Assembly: GCA_013398275.1 (NCBI GenBank)
Contig: VZSE01006629.1
Location: 178,221 to 242,220, forward strand
Source: Promerops cafer
Lineage: Eukaryota > Chordata > Aves > Passeriformes > Nectariniidae
Length of the DNA: 64,000 nt
Direction: 5' to 3'
How positions within the stretch are numbered: position 1 is the first letter of the stretch; the number at the start of each line of letters is the position of its first letter. The position numbers and the translations under genes were made by a program. Shown here piece after piece: positions 49,224 to 62,612 of this stretch. Below the pieces are notes generated by a model. It saw only the letters and a program-made list of their open reading frames with translations, searched no databases and was not told the DNA's origin.

Positions 49224-51479
49224 CTACATCCAAAGCACTACCCAAGATTTTCTTGCATCATCTAGAGTTCAATGAGCCCATCTGGTTTTCTGCTTCTAAA
49301 TCAGCAGGATCCTAATTCTCCCTTATGGTTTAATCCCTTAATTCATTTGGCATAATCCTGTAGTGTGTGGCTGGAGGAAAAGGAAACAGCACAGCAGAGA
49401 AAAGAGAGAAATGCAAAAAGTGCCCCTGAAATTAGTATATTACTCCTCTTCTTTCCTGTTTGCCTTCCTGCTGTTCTGCTTCCATGAAAATTTGTGGGAT
49501 TTCATCCAAAGCTCCAGAATCTCCTCTCCAGCAGGGATGTCTAGGGATGGATGCTTAGAAAGAAAATAAAAGAAACAGTGAGCACAGAATGATTCTCTCC
49601 CTGCTACTCTCTGCCAACCTCTGGCAGCTGAAGCCTGAAGGACATCTGAAGTTAAAGGCCACATCCAGACTTGAGCACTTGGTAGTTACCACCTGAAAAC
49701 CTGCCAGCAGAATGAGAGCCATGACAGTGTGAGTTTTACAGGATAACCCAGTGAAAAATATTTCCTCTTCTTTTTGTGAAACAGGCTGTCCAATTCTCTC
49801 ACTGGGCACCTCCCTGTGCCCTCTCACCTCATCAGTGCTGCCCTGGCAAAGTTCATCTCAAACATGGATATCTGGGGAGCTGGACAGTGTGTCCAAATAC
49901 CCTGTGTTTCTTCAGAGGTGTGAGTGAGCTGAAGCACAGCTTTATGAAGGAAAATAATCTACACACATACTCACCAATGCAGCACATGGTGGTGGTAGGA
50001 ATTCCCTCTCCATGGCGTTTTGGGGTCCTCAAAGTTCATACAGCTGCAAGAGGAGAGAGAGGGGATGCCTCGCCTTCCCCCATGCTGACACACAGGGCTG
50101 GCTTCGAAAAGATGTCAGTGGAGTTTGGAAAAGAAGCAGAAATATGTATTTCCCTAATAAGCTGAAAACTTCAATAAATGTTTTCCCTCAGTAGGATGTA
50201 GCTGAGGAATCTGGGGACCATTGCTGGAGCTGGCCTCTGAGAGGAGAAAGTGAAAAGCCAGTCCAAGTGCAACAAATGCCTGGACAATAAAGGGATCTGA
50301 AGGGGTTCAAGGGTAGGAGGGATTTTTTTGTCTCTCTGTTGTTATTTCTTGATTAATATTTACATGTCAGAACCAGCAAAGCACACCTCCAGATCACACA
50401 CGGGATCTTTTTCTCCTTACTTGGGCAACAGAACGTATGGGCAGGACAATTGTGCAAACAAAGATGTGTGCCAAGCCCACCACACCGAAGGGAAGAAATA
50501 AAAATACCAGTTATTTAAAACACATGTATTAACAGAGGGGTTGACCTCTCCCCTGCCTTCGTGCTCTGCTGACATCGAGGAGGGAGATGAAAACCTTGCT
50601 GGAGCATCAGAGTGGCCCCAGCCCCCGGGGGATGGAGGGGCTCTGCTGCACTGGCCCAGGGACTCTCTGGGTCACCCACTGGCACCTGCTCCATCTCTCA
50701 CCGTCACCCTTGGTGTCACATGCACCTCTCCACCCCAGCAAGGTCCTGGGGAGCAGAACACAGCTGCAGGAGAAGCTGGTTGAAATTCCCAACCCTTCCC
50801 TAGCAGGGAGAAGTACAGCTTTGGTTCAAATGGAGGGGCAAGGCAAGTGGCTGCAGTGTTGGGATACCTGTGGGATGCTTCTCGCATGGCTGAGCCTCAT
50901 CTGCGTGTGGTTGCAGCATCTCCTGGGTACAGTGACAGATGACAGCCACAAAAGGACAGGATTCAGACAGATCATGCCAGCAAGGCTGTAGCTCTGTCTT
51001 CTTCTCATGCCCCTCTCTGCACCCTTCTTCCCTGCTTCCCCTCTTCAAATGCATCCAAAAGATCCCAGCCCAAATGTTCCAAATTTAGGGATCCACAGTG
51101 TTCCCAGCATTTTTGCTTTGTAAGGGGATAGAGTGATGCAGAATAGCAAGGGGCTGCTGTCACCCAACCCCTTCCCACTGCCTGGCTTTGCACCAGGTCT
51201 CCAAACCCTGAAGAGAAGTGCCTGGGGGTCCTGCACTCCCTGAGCAATTACAGCCGACTCATCTGGGTGCTCCAGCACCGCGGTGAGGAGGGTGCAGAGC
51301 CCTCGGGGAGATAATGGGAGTCAGAAAACCCGAATGTCTTATCAACTTGTTTGAAAGCAGAGTCAAGCCCTTCAAATGAAAGCCCTCGGGAGAGAGAAGA
51401 TGATCTTCCTTCAAGTGTCAGGCACATTTCAGCAGTTTAGAAATACCACTGTCCTCCCCTGCCAAACTCAGCCTCGCAG
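49224..51479. other. Intergenic, nothing recognised
   Basis: No domain-bearing frame, RNA gene or transposon is seen. GC content starts to rise from about 50,540. Confidence 0.5.
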
Positions 51480-53035
51480 CACCGGCCGCGACATCAGCCC
51501 TGGACCTGGTTCCGACAGAGCTGAGCACCTGTGCTTGATTCAGACAGGGGGAGCCAGGATCAGGCCTCAGGTGGGTGTTTGCAGGGGCACTTTCAGCTGC
51601 CATTTCTTGGTTCAGCCTTCCCAGGTATGAGCTGTGTTCTTCCCTATGCAGACCAAAGAAGGGGTTAAACCGAGCTTACCTTTTCAGCATCAGGACAAGA
51701 CAGTCACTTGGCTGGAAAGGGAGCAAGATCCAGCCCCCTTCTCTGCCCCTTCCATCCCAGTCCTCTCGCCACCCTGTTTCTCTCCTGCACATCCCACTGC
51801 AAAGCTGCTCCGGTGGCTCAGTGATGAGCTGTGAACGCTGTGACAGGAGAAGGGACAACATCCTGTGGTCCTGCTCATCCTTCCCAGATCCTGACAACTG
51901 TCAAGGGCAGGAGGAAAGGAACTGAACACAGCTGGTTTTCCCCCGCCCTGCTGCAAGGCACCTAGGGCTGAGGCCACTGGCTTTCAGTGAGATTCCAGGT
52001 CTGCGTTTCCCCTGTATCCCCCTCCTGTTTAAAGTCGAGGGGGAATTACCCCAAGAGGTGTGCGAAGTTACTAGTTTTATACTTCCAGTCCTGAGAACAA
52101 AAGGAGCATCCCGAGACAGAGCCTCGAGTCTGTTAAGGTACTCAAATCCCAACTGGCGATCATGTTTTATCCACGGGATGAGTTTTGGGGTGGGCTCAGC
52201 AGAGACACCCAGAGCTACACAAAGGCCGGTGTTGTGGCTGGGTTCGCGGGAGAGTGGCTGGAAGGGGTGAGACGGGAGAATGGATTTGCCAGCTCTGCCT
52301 TCTCTCAGGACACCGGCCAGCCCGCCCGCGCCGGTTCCTGCCTCTGCCCCCGGGTTCTTCCTAACGAGGTTTCCAGCTCGGCTGAAGCCCCGCGTTGCTT
52401 TCAGGACCGCAGCCGTCCCGGGCTGAACGGGACTGGGGAGGGAGGTGGGGAGAGCAGTTCCCATCCCCCGATTTCTCTCCTCCGCGGTATTAGGGAGAGC
52501 TCGGGTTACACCAAACCAACTCGAAAGAGGGGCAAAACTGAGGAGGGGGTGCAGAAAATATCGCCAGTGACTCGTGGAAAGACGGGCGAGGGGGTTATAA
52601 ACCCTGTACCGATGATACCTTTGAAAGGGGCGGCTTGGGGTTTCTTTCGGCGGTGGTCCCTGCGTCCTGTGCAGGAGTTTGTGATGGAAAGTCTGCAAAA
52701 GCCATTAGGACTTTTGTGCTGGGGCACTAGAAAAGCAACGCAGACACCACTCACTTTTCTAAATAAACATTAGTCTTAAAAAGTTTGCACTGCTGACCCC
52801 CGCAGCTCTGATTACTTGTAATTCTCTGAACCATATTTTAAGGCTTGTAACTATTTTGGGGTTTTTTCGGGGAGGGGGCGTGTTTCGTTCCTTCCTTCCT
52901 GCAGCTGTGCCAGAGATGTACCGCGTGCTCCGGGGCCGGGGGGGTCTCTGCCCACCCCTCCAAGCAGGTCCGTATTCCACAGCCCTGCAGCCACAGCCCC
53001 TCCGCATATTCAGCTCTCTCCACGTTCCCCAGAAG

Positions 53036-53093
53036 AAGCTTTTTCTTCTTCCTTTTTTCTCTCTTTTTTCTTTTTTTTTTTCTTCTTTTCGTG
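53036..53093. repeat. Pyrimidine-rich tract
   Basis: Almost uninterrupted T/C run in the CpG-rich region. It is the source of Phe/Ser-rich and Lys-rich translations. Confidence 0.8.
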
Positions 53094-53408
53094 GCTGGGA
53101 CCACATTCGCGATCCCGATGAAGAGATGCAGTTTTCCTTTCAGTGCAGAGGCAGTGCGGGCTGCGGCCCCATCCCCACCGGGCTGTGCCCTGAAACAGCC
53201 CCGGGAACCCTCCCCAACCCCCCCAAAGAGACGCATCTTCGCAGCACGGCGGAGGCAGCTGCACCGAGGTATCATCAGCATAATTGGAAGGGTCACATGT
53301 TAAACCCTCGCTGTTGTTCGCGGTAATGTAGCTGTGTCCCCCGGTTGCACATTTACCGATTTCTCGCAAACCAACCATTGTCACAAGGTTCATTCCAGGA
53401 GGAGTGAT

Positions 53409-53429
53409 CCAATGGGTTGCCACGGCAAC
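53409..53429. promoter_or_regulatory. CCAAT box plus palindromic RFX X-box
   Basis: CCAAT at 53409-53413 is followed, after a 2-nt spacer, by GTTGCCACGGCAAC at 53416-53429. The second site is a full two-half-site X-box (GTTGCC / GGCAAC), the target of RFX transcription factors. RFX sites drive ciliary and some neural promoters, and CCAAT binds NF-Y. The surrounding 53,270-53,450 also carries CATTGT/ACAAGG SOX-type cores and ATAATGACATTAAAAT. The motifs are directly visible; promoter activity is inferred. Confidence 0.6.
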
Positions 53430-56400
53430 TATAATGACATTAAAATAGAGGCGGCAGCCGCCGCCCCACCCCACCCCCCCCTTCCCTCTTCTCCCTCCTT
53501 TAAAAACCGGCAGCAAACCGGCAAAATTCCGCACCTTCCCGTCGGGGCAGCCCGGGAAATAACACGGGAACCCAGTGGAAAACAAAGTGTGTCGGGCGGG
53601 TTGTTGGTTTATATAAAACCTTCCCAGAGAACGCGGCCGAGGGAAGCCCCGAAAGGCGGCGGAGTCCCCGCGCCCGCGGGAGGCGAAAATGACCAAAGTG
53701 CGCGATTTCCAGGCGGGAACGGCGAGCGGAGCCCGGGGCTGGGAAGCGGGACCGAGCCGGGATCCATCCCTGCCCCGAGCACTGGGCGGGAGCGGGGAAA
53801 AGGGTACAGACCTAAGGGTTCTAGAACTCCGCCGAGGCACCTGCGGGCTGGGCGGTGAGAGCCTCTCCCTCGGCCCGGCCCCGCGCTGGGAATCCGCTTT
53901 GCACCACTTGGTTTTCCGGGAAACGTTCGTTTCCGATTAATTTCCCTTTATTATTTCTCATCGGTTCTGCTACGGTGATTTCAAGTATTTTTTGTTTTCC
54001 CCAATAATTTTGGGGCCAGAAAAGATGTTTTAAAAAAGGACCCCTGTTTCCGACTATCACAAGATGCCCTTCCCTCTCGATGAATATTTCTCTGCTCTCT
54101 GTCCCAGGCACATGAATCAAGTGCGACCAAGGAATATTGTGCAAAAGTAGAAGGGAAATTCTGGGAATATCGACTATAATATCTGAATCTAGCGGGAGGC
54201 TCCAACATGTTTAATTTCCATATCAGAGTGTACTGCCCGTTTTTCGTGGTCGACAGCTGATAGCAGCGCCTGAAATCGAGCCCTGCACGATTTCAGTGAC
54301 GCTTTCCGGAATATTTTTCCCGATCTCTCAGTGAGGCCGGGAAACGAATAGATTCTATCAATTTCTCGCCTTTCTTTTTCCCCCATGTGAGCCCGCGGGC
54401 GAGAGTTTGCCGAGTAAGGATAGAGTGGAAAGACCTGACAGCTCCACTCAGAGCCGTGGTTTCATTACCTCCACCAAAATGTGCCCAACACCTGTCCGCG
54501 GTCGGGGTAAATCCCCACTCCGGGAAGAAAGGGAAACGTGCCCACTGTTGGCAGCGCCGAAAAAATAACAAGGAAAAAAGGAGGGGGGAGAATTCTGCGC
54601 AACGCGAAGCGGCGCCGCCCGCAGCCGGTTCACACGCGGTTTGCGGCGGTGGAGCGGCTTCCTCCGGCCGGCCCCGACGGCGGAGCTGCGGCACCGACAC
54701 TCGCACCACGCCGAATGTCCGCCCAGAGACAGGGCCACACTGGGGCTGCTCCGAAATCCGCCCTCGGAGCGCCCATGGCGGGTGGGGAAGGGGCCGGGGC
54801 GCCCAGGGCTGCAGGGTCTGAGGGCACCGCTTGGCCCCGGCCTCCTGAGGGCTGCCCGACCCTCCGGAGCTGCCTCCTTCCCCCGCGCACAACCTCTGCG
54901 GCTGCCCGGGGCGTCCTATGGCTACTGCCACGCACATCTCAGCAGAGATGGTGCGGGTGGGACGCGGGGACCACCCCGCAGTTTGGCCAGAGGTTCCCCA
55001 CGCGCTCGGGCCGGGGTTTGGGCCGCCCAGGGCGGGCGGGTGTGCCAGGCGCCCTTCCCGCGGGCACCCGAGGGTGCGGTCTCCCCACAGGAGCTGGGGT
55101 GGGGAGAAGCAGCCGAGATGGCGAGAAAGGACGGGCCGGAGCCGTGGGAGAGACGGAGAGGAAGCCGCGGGTGCGTGTCCCCTACGGCCAAGAGGGGGTC
55201 CCTGTCCCCCTGTCCCACGTCCTTGGGTGTGGCACCCTCCGCCGTGCGGCTGGAGGGGAGCCCGGGAGAGCAGAGGTTACTGGGGACACAGCCTGGGCTC
55301 AGCTCTCTCCCGCTCCAGGGAGGCCAGAAATGTTCTTTTTGACAATCTCCTGAGCTGAAGAGCCGTCAAAAACGTCCCTCTGAAGTGACCCTCTTGGCAG
55401 GGACTTATTGAAAGACATACACAGAGCAGGAGCATGCCTGAGGAGAGATGGTAGCCTCGTGGGACAGGGGAGAAAATAAAATCAAAACCGAGTTAAAACG
55501 AAGGAGAAAAGAGAGAGAAAGATGGTAAACCGAAATTATCCTCCTTGTGAAACGTATCGGGCTTCTCCGGAGCAACTGCAGAGGGGAGGCCTTTCCACTA
55601 GGGTGGATAAATTTACTCGTGTCCCACATGACCGAGGGTGGGGGACCCGGGGCGGGGGGGGAAGAGAAAGGTCATGGGATTGGGATTTGGGTTGTAAATC
55701 ACACAGGAGACGTGGATTTCAGTGCCGCGTTAGGTGGCAGCGGCCTCTGGTTTTTCAAGAGAAGTAATTAAATAGGAGAGGAAAAAAGAAAAAAGAAATT
55801 TAAAAAGAGGGGGGGCGGGGGGCAAAGAAGAGAAAAGAACATTTTAGAAATAACACGGGTGAAATCTCAGGCGGTTAGGGGTGGGAAGGTGAGTTGGGAG
55901 AGCGCCTCTGGGAGACTCTGCTCGCCATGAGAAGAAATTGCCCCCCACATGTCCCAGGGCCGGCGGTGGGTGCTCGGCTCTGCATCCTGCCCGCCCCCGG
56001 CTCTCTCGCCCGAGCCCTGTGCGCTCCTTTTGTTGCCTTTATTTTGTGGCCACGTTTCTCTCCTGGAAAGAGGAGATCGCAGGAGCGCTGCAGGCCGAAG
56101 CGAGGGGGTCGGCACTGCCCCACCAGCTGATTCCCATCTCGCTCCCTCGCCCCTACGCGCTCCACCGGGACCCCTCGCGGAAGGGGAGCCGCGGTCCGGG
56201 CCGAGAGGGGCCCGTCTGGCTGGACCCTGACATTTTTCGGCCCGATGCCCAGAGCGGGGAAAGTTTTTCCTTCTCTATTCAGTTTGTTTCAATTTAAAGG
56301 GTAAGCGGCGGCACCTCCACCCGCGGCCCGCCGGGGTCCGGCCCCCAGCACGGCTCCGCTCCCAGCCGGCTGTGGAGTTTCCCCACACCCGAGGTCTTGT

Positions 56401-57784
56401 CCTCTGTCCCCCGCTTCTCCCTCTGGCGAGGGATGATGAGTGGACATTATGGAGGCCCCCCAGCTAATCTCGTCGGGGTGGGGGGAAAATTCCCACGGAC
56501 TTTGCAGGGAGTGCAGCTGGAATGAAAGGCGATCGTGTGCCCCGCAGAAGGCTCTCACTGCTGAAGAGCGATTTGCGAGGGCGGGGGTGAGCGGGGGCTC
56601 ATCCACGGGCTTCCCGAGTGCTCTCCGCTCGCCTCCGTCGGCGGGAAAAAGCGAAGTATCTGGGAATTTTTGTGAGAGTGAAAGGAATCGCTGGTGTTGT
56701 TTCAAGCCGTTTCAAACCCGCGGTACTGACGAAAGAGGAATCTAATTTCACTTAAAAGGCGAGCTAAAGCAGGGAAACGAAATATGAATGAAACGGATAA
56801 AGACGCCCCCGAAAAGCGCTTCTCTGCCACCCTGCGTCATGGAGTCCGAGCCTCGGTAGCCAGAAAGGATCGAGGGTGGGAGAAACACCACTAGACCGGT
56901 CATTAGACTGTTCCCAAGGCACCGAAACGAAGTCTCCCAGGGAGAAACTGACGGGCAAACTCATGACACCCCTTGGGTCTCCCTCCCGACGTCTCCTCGG
57001 GGAGATTGTATCCCTTGCAGGATTCATCCTGCAATGGCAGGGCGGGATGAGTATGGTTCGCTCCATAGCCATGTACCTAATTCACCCGGATCCCAGGGGA
57101 AGGGATGCGGGCAGCCAGGGCTGTAGGGAAGTGAGGAATCCCGCCCGCCGGCGGCAGGGAAGGGCCGCCGGGCTCCCGGCTGCTCGGTACCGGCTGCCCA
57201 GGGAGGCTGAGCCCCTTTCCGGGCCACGGGCGGGCGCATCCCGGTACTGGTCACCCGAGGATATCATTAGCATCTGAATGATGAGGAACGATTGGAAACG
57301 CGCGGACAAAACCCTGCCGCGAGCAGGTTTTGTCCCGTCCTGGATCTCAGCGTCACCTGTTGCTGCCACGGGCTTGCGGTGCCAGTGTACATCTCATTTA
57401 AGAGATTCATAAAGTGCGAATTGGTCCCGCACAGGTCCCCCCGATCAAGGGGGGAGCGGGCACCGGCACACGCTCAGCCCTGCAACCCCGCACGGGCCGC
57501 CGCGTCCCGCAGCGACCTCCCCGGTAAACGCTCCGGCGGGCCGGTGAAGGGGCGTGCGGGGCGTGTGCTCCAGGGACCCCGGCTCCAAAACTCGCCCCGA
57601 GCTGCTCCGCAGCCCACCGGGCACAGGCAGGGGAAGCGCTGAGCAAGGAGGGGCGCCCGCCGGAATCGCTCCTGGTTCAAAGGAGGGGAGGCCCCCCTCG
57701 CTGAGGCCAAGACAGAGATTCCCGGGGTTGGACACAGCTGGAAATCTGGACAGAGTGGGAAAGCGGCCCTCGACGACCCCCAGA

Positions 57785-58400
<616 letters not shown>

Positions 58401-59027
58401 CAGACGAGCCGTAGTCCGGGAGGGGAGAGCGCGGAGCCCCTGGCCCTCTCCTCGCCTGACAGACGGACACAGGGGCGAGCACAGGTCCCTGACCTACCGC
58501 GAACATCTCGAGATTTCAAAAGCACCAATTTAATTTCCAAAGCAATTTTCCCGCGGCTGAGCCGACTCCCACAGCTCTTCCTGCACTCTCCAGATAGGAA
58601 AACGGGATTTATTATTTAAAAAAAGAAAAAAAAAAAAAAGAAAAAAAATAAAACAACAACGGACTCGTTTCTCTGCGTTCTGCTCGGGGAAGGAAAGAAA
58701 CGAAAGAGAGATGGGGAGAGAAAGAAGATGCTGGAGGGCAATGTTTTCAGGTCGGGCACTGGGGCACAGAGAGATTGGACGTTATTATTAAATCCTAAAT
58801 TCACCGTGAAAACGGGAGTTTCTGCTCAGTCACAAGGAAAGGCCAGGGCACTCCTGAAGGAAGGATCAAACTATTGGAAAAGATGTTCTTGATGTCTTAA
58901 GGTGGTTTTTATAATCAAGGATGAGTTATTTTTGTTCGGGGCTGCGAGAAACTAGAAAGAGAAAACAAAAAAACTACCGGAGAAAGGAATAAGATCTTGA
59001 CCTTTCCTAATTCTCCAAATCATCAGT
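58401..59027. other. Short CpG patch then AT-rich spacer, nothing coding
   Basis: 58,400-58,560 has some CpGs. 58,610-58,650 is A-rich. From 58,800 to 59,020 the sequence is AT-rich and repeat-free. No gene is recognised. Confidence 0.45.
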
Positions 59028-61480
59028 AATGGAAAGCAGAAGGTGCCAGGGGAAGAGGCAGGAGGTGAGGGCCGAGCGGGCGGCGCAGCGGGGCCGGCCG
59101 GGCCGGGGTCCCGCACCCACAGCCCGCAGCGGGCGAGGGAAGGGCCGCTCACCTCCCTCCTCGGGATCCGCACCACTTAACACGGGCTTAGTTAAGCGAA
59201 AGCAGAGAAAGAAATTACACACACACAGCCCTCCCGCTGTGGTCCCGACGGGGATATTCCGGGGCAGGATCGTTTTATCCCGCCCCGACAAACCCGAGGA
59301 GAATCCCCCGTTTTCCGCCTCTCCCGGGCTGCGCACACACGGAAATCCGCCGCGGAGTAACTACGCAGAGAGCGTCGCGGGTTTGCTACAACCCTTTCAT
59401 CTGACATACAGAAAGCAGAGGAGTGGGGGGCACATTAAAAAAAAAAAAGAAAATCTCAATGAGTGCGTGACCAAAGCCAAAGTAAGGCAGGAGAATCCGC
59501 ATTCCCTCGGTCCTACTCGGAAACAGCCGCCGATCCGAAAGGGAGAAGGGGGAAAAAAACCCAAACGTGCAAAAAAGGATCGGGCTCCTGGAGGGATTTG
59601 CCCGGGGTTTAGTACTGACAAAACCAACCCCCGAAAGCAGCTCCGAGAACCTGGGCTGCGGAGACTACGCGCGGAGGGGAGGAAAAGGGAAATGCTAAGT
59701 CGCCTGTTTGGCCAGGGACTCCTAAGCAGTGACTGCAACAGCTAATTATTTTCCTTTCAGTGCTCGGTTATTGCTGGTGTCCTTCTCGCCTCCCCTCCAA
59801 TAAATAAATAAAACCCTCCTTTAGGCAGCGAGGCGTGAAAAATGATCCTCGCTGAACGCTTAAAAATAACGTCCCGTGAAGATCGGGGCCGCGGAGCCAG
59901 CCAGCCCCGTAATTAGGAGCCATTATCCGTCCCGCCTAGCCGAGGCAAAATTTCTCGTGAATCCCCGAACCGAGCCCGGCCAGGGCATTCCGGACCCGGG
60001 GGAGACCCCCGGGTCCTTCCCCGCCGCCCTCCATTCCGGCGGACGGGGAGAGCCGGTTCCCGGGGGCGCTGCGCCGACCCTCCCCGAGCCACGCAGACAC
60101 TTGCAGGCGGCGTGGGACTGATCGGGGCACGGAACGAGCTGCGGTGCTTCGGGGAAATTCAGGGAATGGGGAAAATACTAATTTTAGAGACGCTTGGGGT
60201 TCCTCCCCCCAAAATAAAACCTCGACGGCTCTTGCACTCGCAGCCCCCGCAGGTCCGAGCCCGACCCTTCCTGCGTGGGTACCACGACTCCCAGTTAAGG
60301 GGGGGAATCCCCCCGCTCCCAAATCAGTTCAGCTTCAATCCTGTCCGGAGACCGCGGCTTAAAAGCCCACAATGACTCCGCAAGGCAAAAGGAGATGAAC
60401 GGAGCCGGGGAAAGGTGTCCCAGTCGCAGACACCCCCCCCGATCCCCCTCTCCTGAGCGTGTGGGGGCAGGGGGCTCTCCAGGGAAACACCGCTTCCCCG
60501 CAGAGGACCCCCCTCCATCCCTTCAAGCCCTGAGACCACCAACTTGGAGAGCCCATTGCACCAGCGGGACTGCAGGGGCCACACGCCTCCTTCATCCCTA
60601 CGGGCATCGACTGCCATTTCTTATCCGCTCCTGGTACCCTTGGCTCCTTTTCCTCCTGCACTTCACAAACAAACAAGCCAAAAATTATTAAAAATCGCTA
60701 CTTTATATTAAAATAACCAGCCCCCCTTCTGCCAGGCACACAACCACCACCCAGCCTCGCTGCACATCGCTTTCTTCCCGCGGATCCCGTCTCCTCAAAG
60801 CAGGCTCGGTTATTAAAAGAGGCTGAACAAAGATAGCCCCGAGAGCAGCTATCAGCGCATTTTAACTTCATCAAAGACTTCGGGGTAGAGGGAGAGGAGG
60901 GGTCTGGCACCTTCTAGTAATGAGCTTGTCAGGAACACCCCTGCCAGAGCAATTGAACAATTTGCACACAAGCAAAAGAAAAGGAGAGTGGAGGGAGGGA
61001 GGAAGGGGAAATGCTACAAAAGACCCTTCAATTTCCAACCATGTGCTTGGCAATCTGGAAAATAGATTCATTGGCCTCCTCTTTTCTCCCATGTCGAGTC
61101 TTGTAGCCCCTTTTGTAGGAGCTGGACATGAAAGGGAGACAACCAAGTGCCGGACACGAAGATCGCTTTTCAAAAGCAAATGTGTGTGAAGGCGAGATGT
61201 GAGACCGCTCGCTGCGGGGAGGCGGCACGTTCAGGAACAACATCAACAAACTGCGCGGAGGTTCGAGGTGGCACAGACAGGGGCAGCGGAGGGGGGATGA
61301 AAAGGGATGGGTGGGGGAAGAGAAAAGAAAAGCCGATCCCCCCCCTGCTCCCCGGCGCACACCGCCCGGCTCCTGCTCCTGCCTGAGCCCCGGAGGGCCC
61401 CGCACAAAGCCCCGCTGCCCGGGGATCGGCTCCGTCCCCTGCTCCCTGCCTCGTACGGCTCAGCTTTTTTCTCCTTTTTC
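59028..61480. promoter_or_regulatory. Second CpG-rich region with embedded AT-rich candidate elements
   Basis: CpG-dense segments (59,060-59,400, 59,860-60,120, 60,230-60,420, 61,200-61,440) alternate with AT-rich repeat-free stretches that look like regulatory cores: CAGCTAATTATTTTCC near 59738, CCCCGTAATTAGGAGCC near 59905, and AAAGATAGCCCC with GCTATCAGCGC at 60830-60857. The last pair are GATA-type sites in opposite orientation. The 238-codon plus-strand frame at 59029-59745 is Arg/Lys/Pro-rich with no domain. Regulatory function is inferred. Confidence 0.5.
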
Positions 61481-61985
61481 TCCTTCTCCTTCAGCTGGCT
61501 GCCCGGTGAGAAAGGCCTCGATTCTTTCGATCATGGTCCCTGCCAACAAACAAACCAAAGAGCCACGTTTGGTCCCTGAAATAAATAAATTGGAGGGGGG
61601 GGCGCGGGGGGAGAGAGAAGTTTGGAAGAGAAGGGAGCGCTTTAAGATGTTTATTTACTTTGTAAGTCGTTGCAAAATTTAGCAGAGATCAAGTTTCATT
61701 CGGTCATTCAAATACTGCAGGCCCAAGGGGGACGTGTATGCGGGGGGGAAGCCCTCCAACTTATTTTCTCATGTGTCAACTTTTCCAAACAAAATGAAAG
61801 GAGGTGGGGGGTGGCGGGGGTGAAGAAGGGAGAACCTTTTTCCCGGCCGCCACCTCCGTCCCCCTGAAAACACGCGGGGTATTTTTTGGTTTTGTTTTTT
61901 TGTTTGTTTGTTTGGGGTGGTTTCTTGTTTGTTTGGTGGTTTTTTGTTTTGTTTGTTTTAATTTTTTTTTTCTTGAAGACACCAA
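61481..61985. other. Mixed-composition spacer, nothing coding
   Basis: A pyrimidine tract ending in TTCAG lies at 61468-61494 and could serve as a splice acceptor on the plus strand, but no exon is identifiable after it. The right end is the T/G tract. Confidence 0.4.
61879..61976. repeat. T/G-rich low-complexity tract (TTTG)n-like
   Basis: Nearly only T and G on the plus strand, with many TTTG and GGTTTT units, ending in a T run. It abuts the left copy of the 626-bp duplication. Confidence 0.85.
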
Positions 61986-62611
61986 AATCCAAGAAATAAA
62001 AAATAAAACTAACAAAAAAAAAATATATCCGGGGATCTTTTGGCTTGCCGGCCCTGGACCGCCACCGTGGCCCGGGCGGTGTGGCAGCCCGCAGCGCCGG
62101 GCTCGGGGGCGGCGCGGAGCAGCCCCGCGCAGGCTGCGCGCCCGGCCGCGGAGGGGCTCAGCCCCTGCCGAACGCCCGGGTGTCGCCGGCCCGAGGCTGG
62201 GAGCCTCTCGCTTCCCCGAGGCCCAAGCGGGGCTCTCGGCTCTCAGCGTGACAAAGGACATCGCAAAGAACGATTTGGATTGTTATTTTTTTTTAACCAG
62301 GTCACAAACATTTATTAATTTACACCAACGGTGGACAAAATTCTGTTGCCTTTTCCACATCAAATTATTCACAGATTCTCTCAATAAAATAGATATGACG
62401 GATGCACAACCAGTGAAGAGTTAACTGGACTCCGCTCATTAGCTCCCGAATAATCTATATACAAATAATTACCAATACACCAAAAAACCCACGCACGGAG
62501 GGGGTGGGAAAACGGGGATTTAAAAAAAATAGTATGGGAATTCTCCAAACTTCCTGACGGATCCGATTTTCTTTTAAACGTGCATTTGAATGTCTAATTG
62601 AAGGGGAAAAA
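61986..62611 (+). repeat. Direct duplication, copy 1 (626 bp)
   Basis: Matches 62613-63238 at a constant offset of 627 with no difference that I can find. It contains a CpG-dense half (62,040-62,250) and an AT-rich half (62,260-62,600). The right end stops in an A run directly at the N. The placement on either side of a gap points to an assembly overlap that was not merged. Confidence 0.95.
62311..62316 (-). terminator. Candidate polyadenylation signal (minus strand), copy 1
   Basis: TTTATT on the plus strand gives AATAAA on the minus strand, followed on that strand by TGTTTGTGACC, a plausible U/GU-rich downstream element. Upstream on the minus strand is an AT-rich, T-run-containing stretch that resembles a 3' UTR. 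If correct, a minus-strand gene lying beyond the right edge ends near 62285-62300. Plus-strand AATAAA motifs exist nearby too (62383), so the strand is not certain. Confidence 0.3.
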
Positions 62612-62612
62612 N
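62612..62612. other. Single-N assembly gap between identical copies
   Basis: One N lies exactly at the junction of the two 626-bp copies. It follows an A run ending copy 1, and the next base begins copy 2. Confidence 0.95.

Larger units (their letters stand above)
51480..57780. promoter_or_regulatory. Long CpG-rich region (CpG-island cluster)
   Basis: CpG frequency rises abruptly from about 51,480 and is densest at 52,310-53,000, 53,480-53,910, 54,590-55,260 and 55,960-57,640. AT-richer gaps lie between, notably 53,930-54,380. Frames of 200-280 codons occur on both strands over the same bases with Arg/Pro/Gly/Ala-rich translations, as expected when GC-rich DNA lacks stop codons. None contains a domain I recognise. 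Multi-kilobase CpG clusters of this kind mark developmental-regulator promoters in vertebrates. An unrecognised first exon or non-coding transcript could lie here. Confidence 0.6.

Noticed and set aside
51901..53840. Minus-strand frames of 265 and 276 codons and plus-strand frames of 203 and 174 codons
   Set aside because: No domain or conserved motif is seen. One runs through a pyrimidine tract giving a poly-Lys stretch, and opposite-strand frames of similar length cover the same DNA.
54293..55358. Overlapping frames of 214-271 codons on both strands
   Set aside because: CpG-rich DNA lacks stops in several frames at once. The translations are Arg/Pro/Gly/Ala-rich without any recognisable domain, and all frames compete over the same bases.
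59029..59745. 238-codon plus-strand frame
   Set aside because: Basic, low-complexity composition with a Lys run from a poly-A tract. No recognisable family, and it lies in CpG-rich sequence where long frames arise by chance.
61468..61515. Micro-exon bounded by a pyrimidine-tract acceptor and a GTGAG donor (CTGGCTGCCCG between TTCAG and GTGAGA)
   Set aside because: Acceptor and donor-like sequences are visible, but an exon of about a dozen bases with no partner exons or frame evidence cannot be supported.
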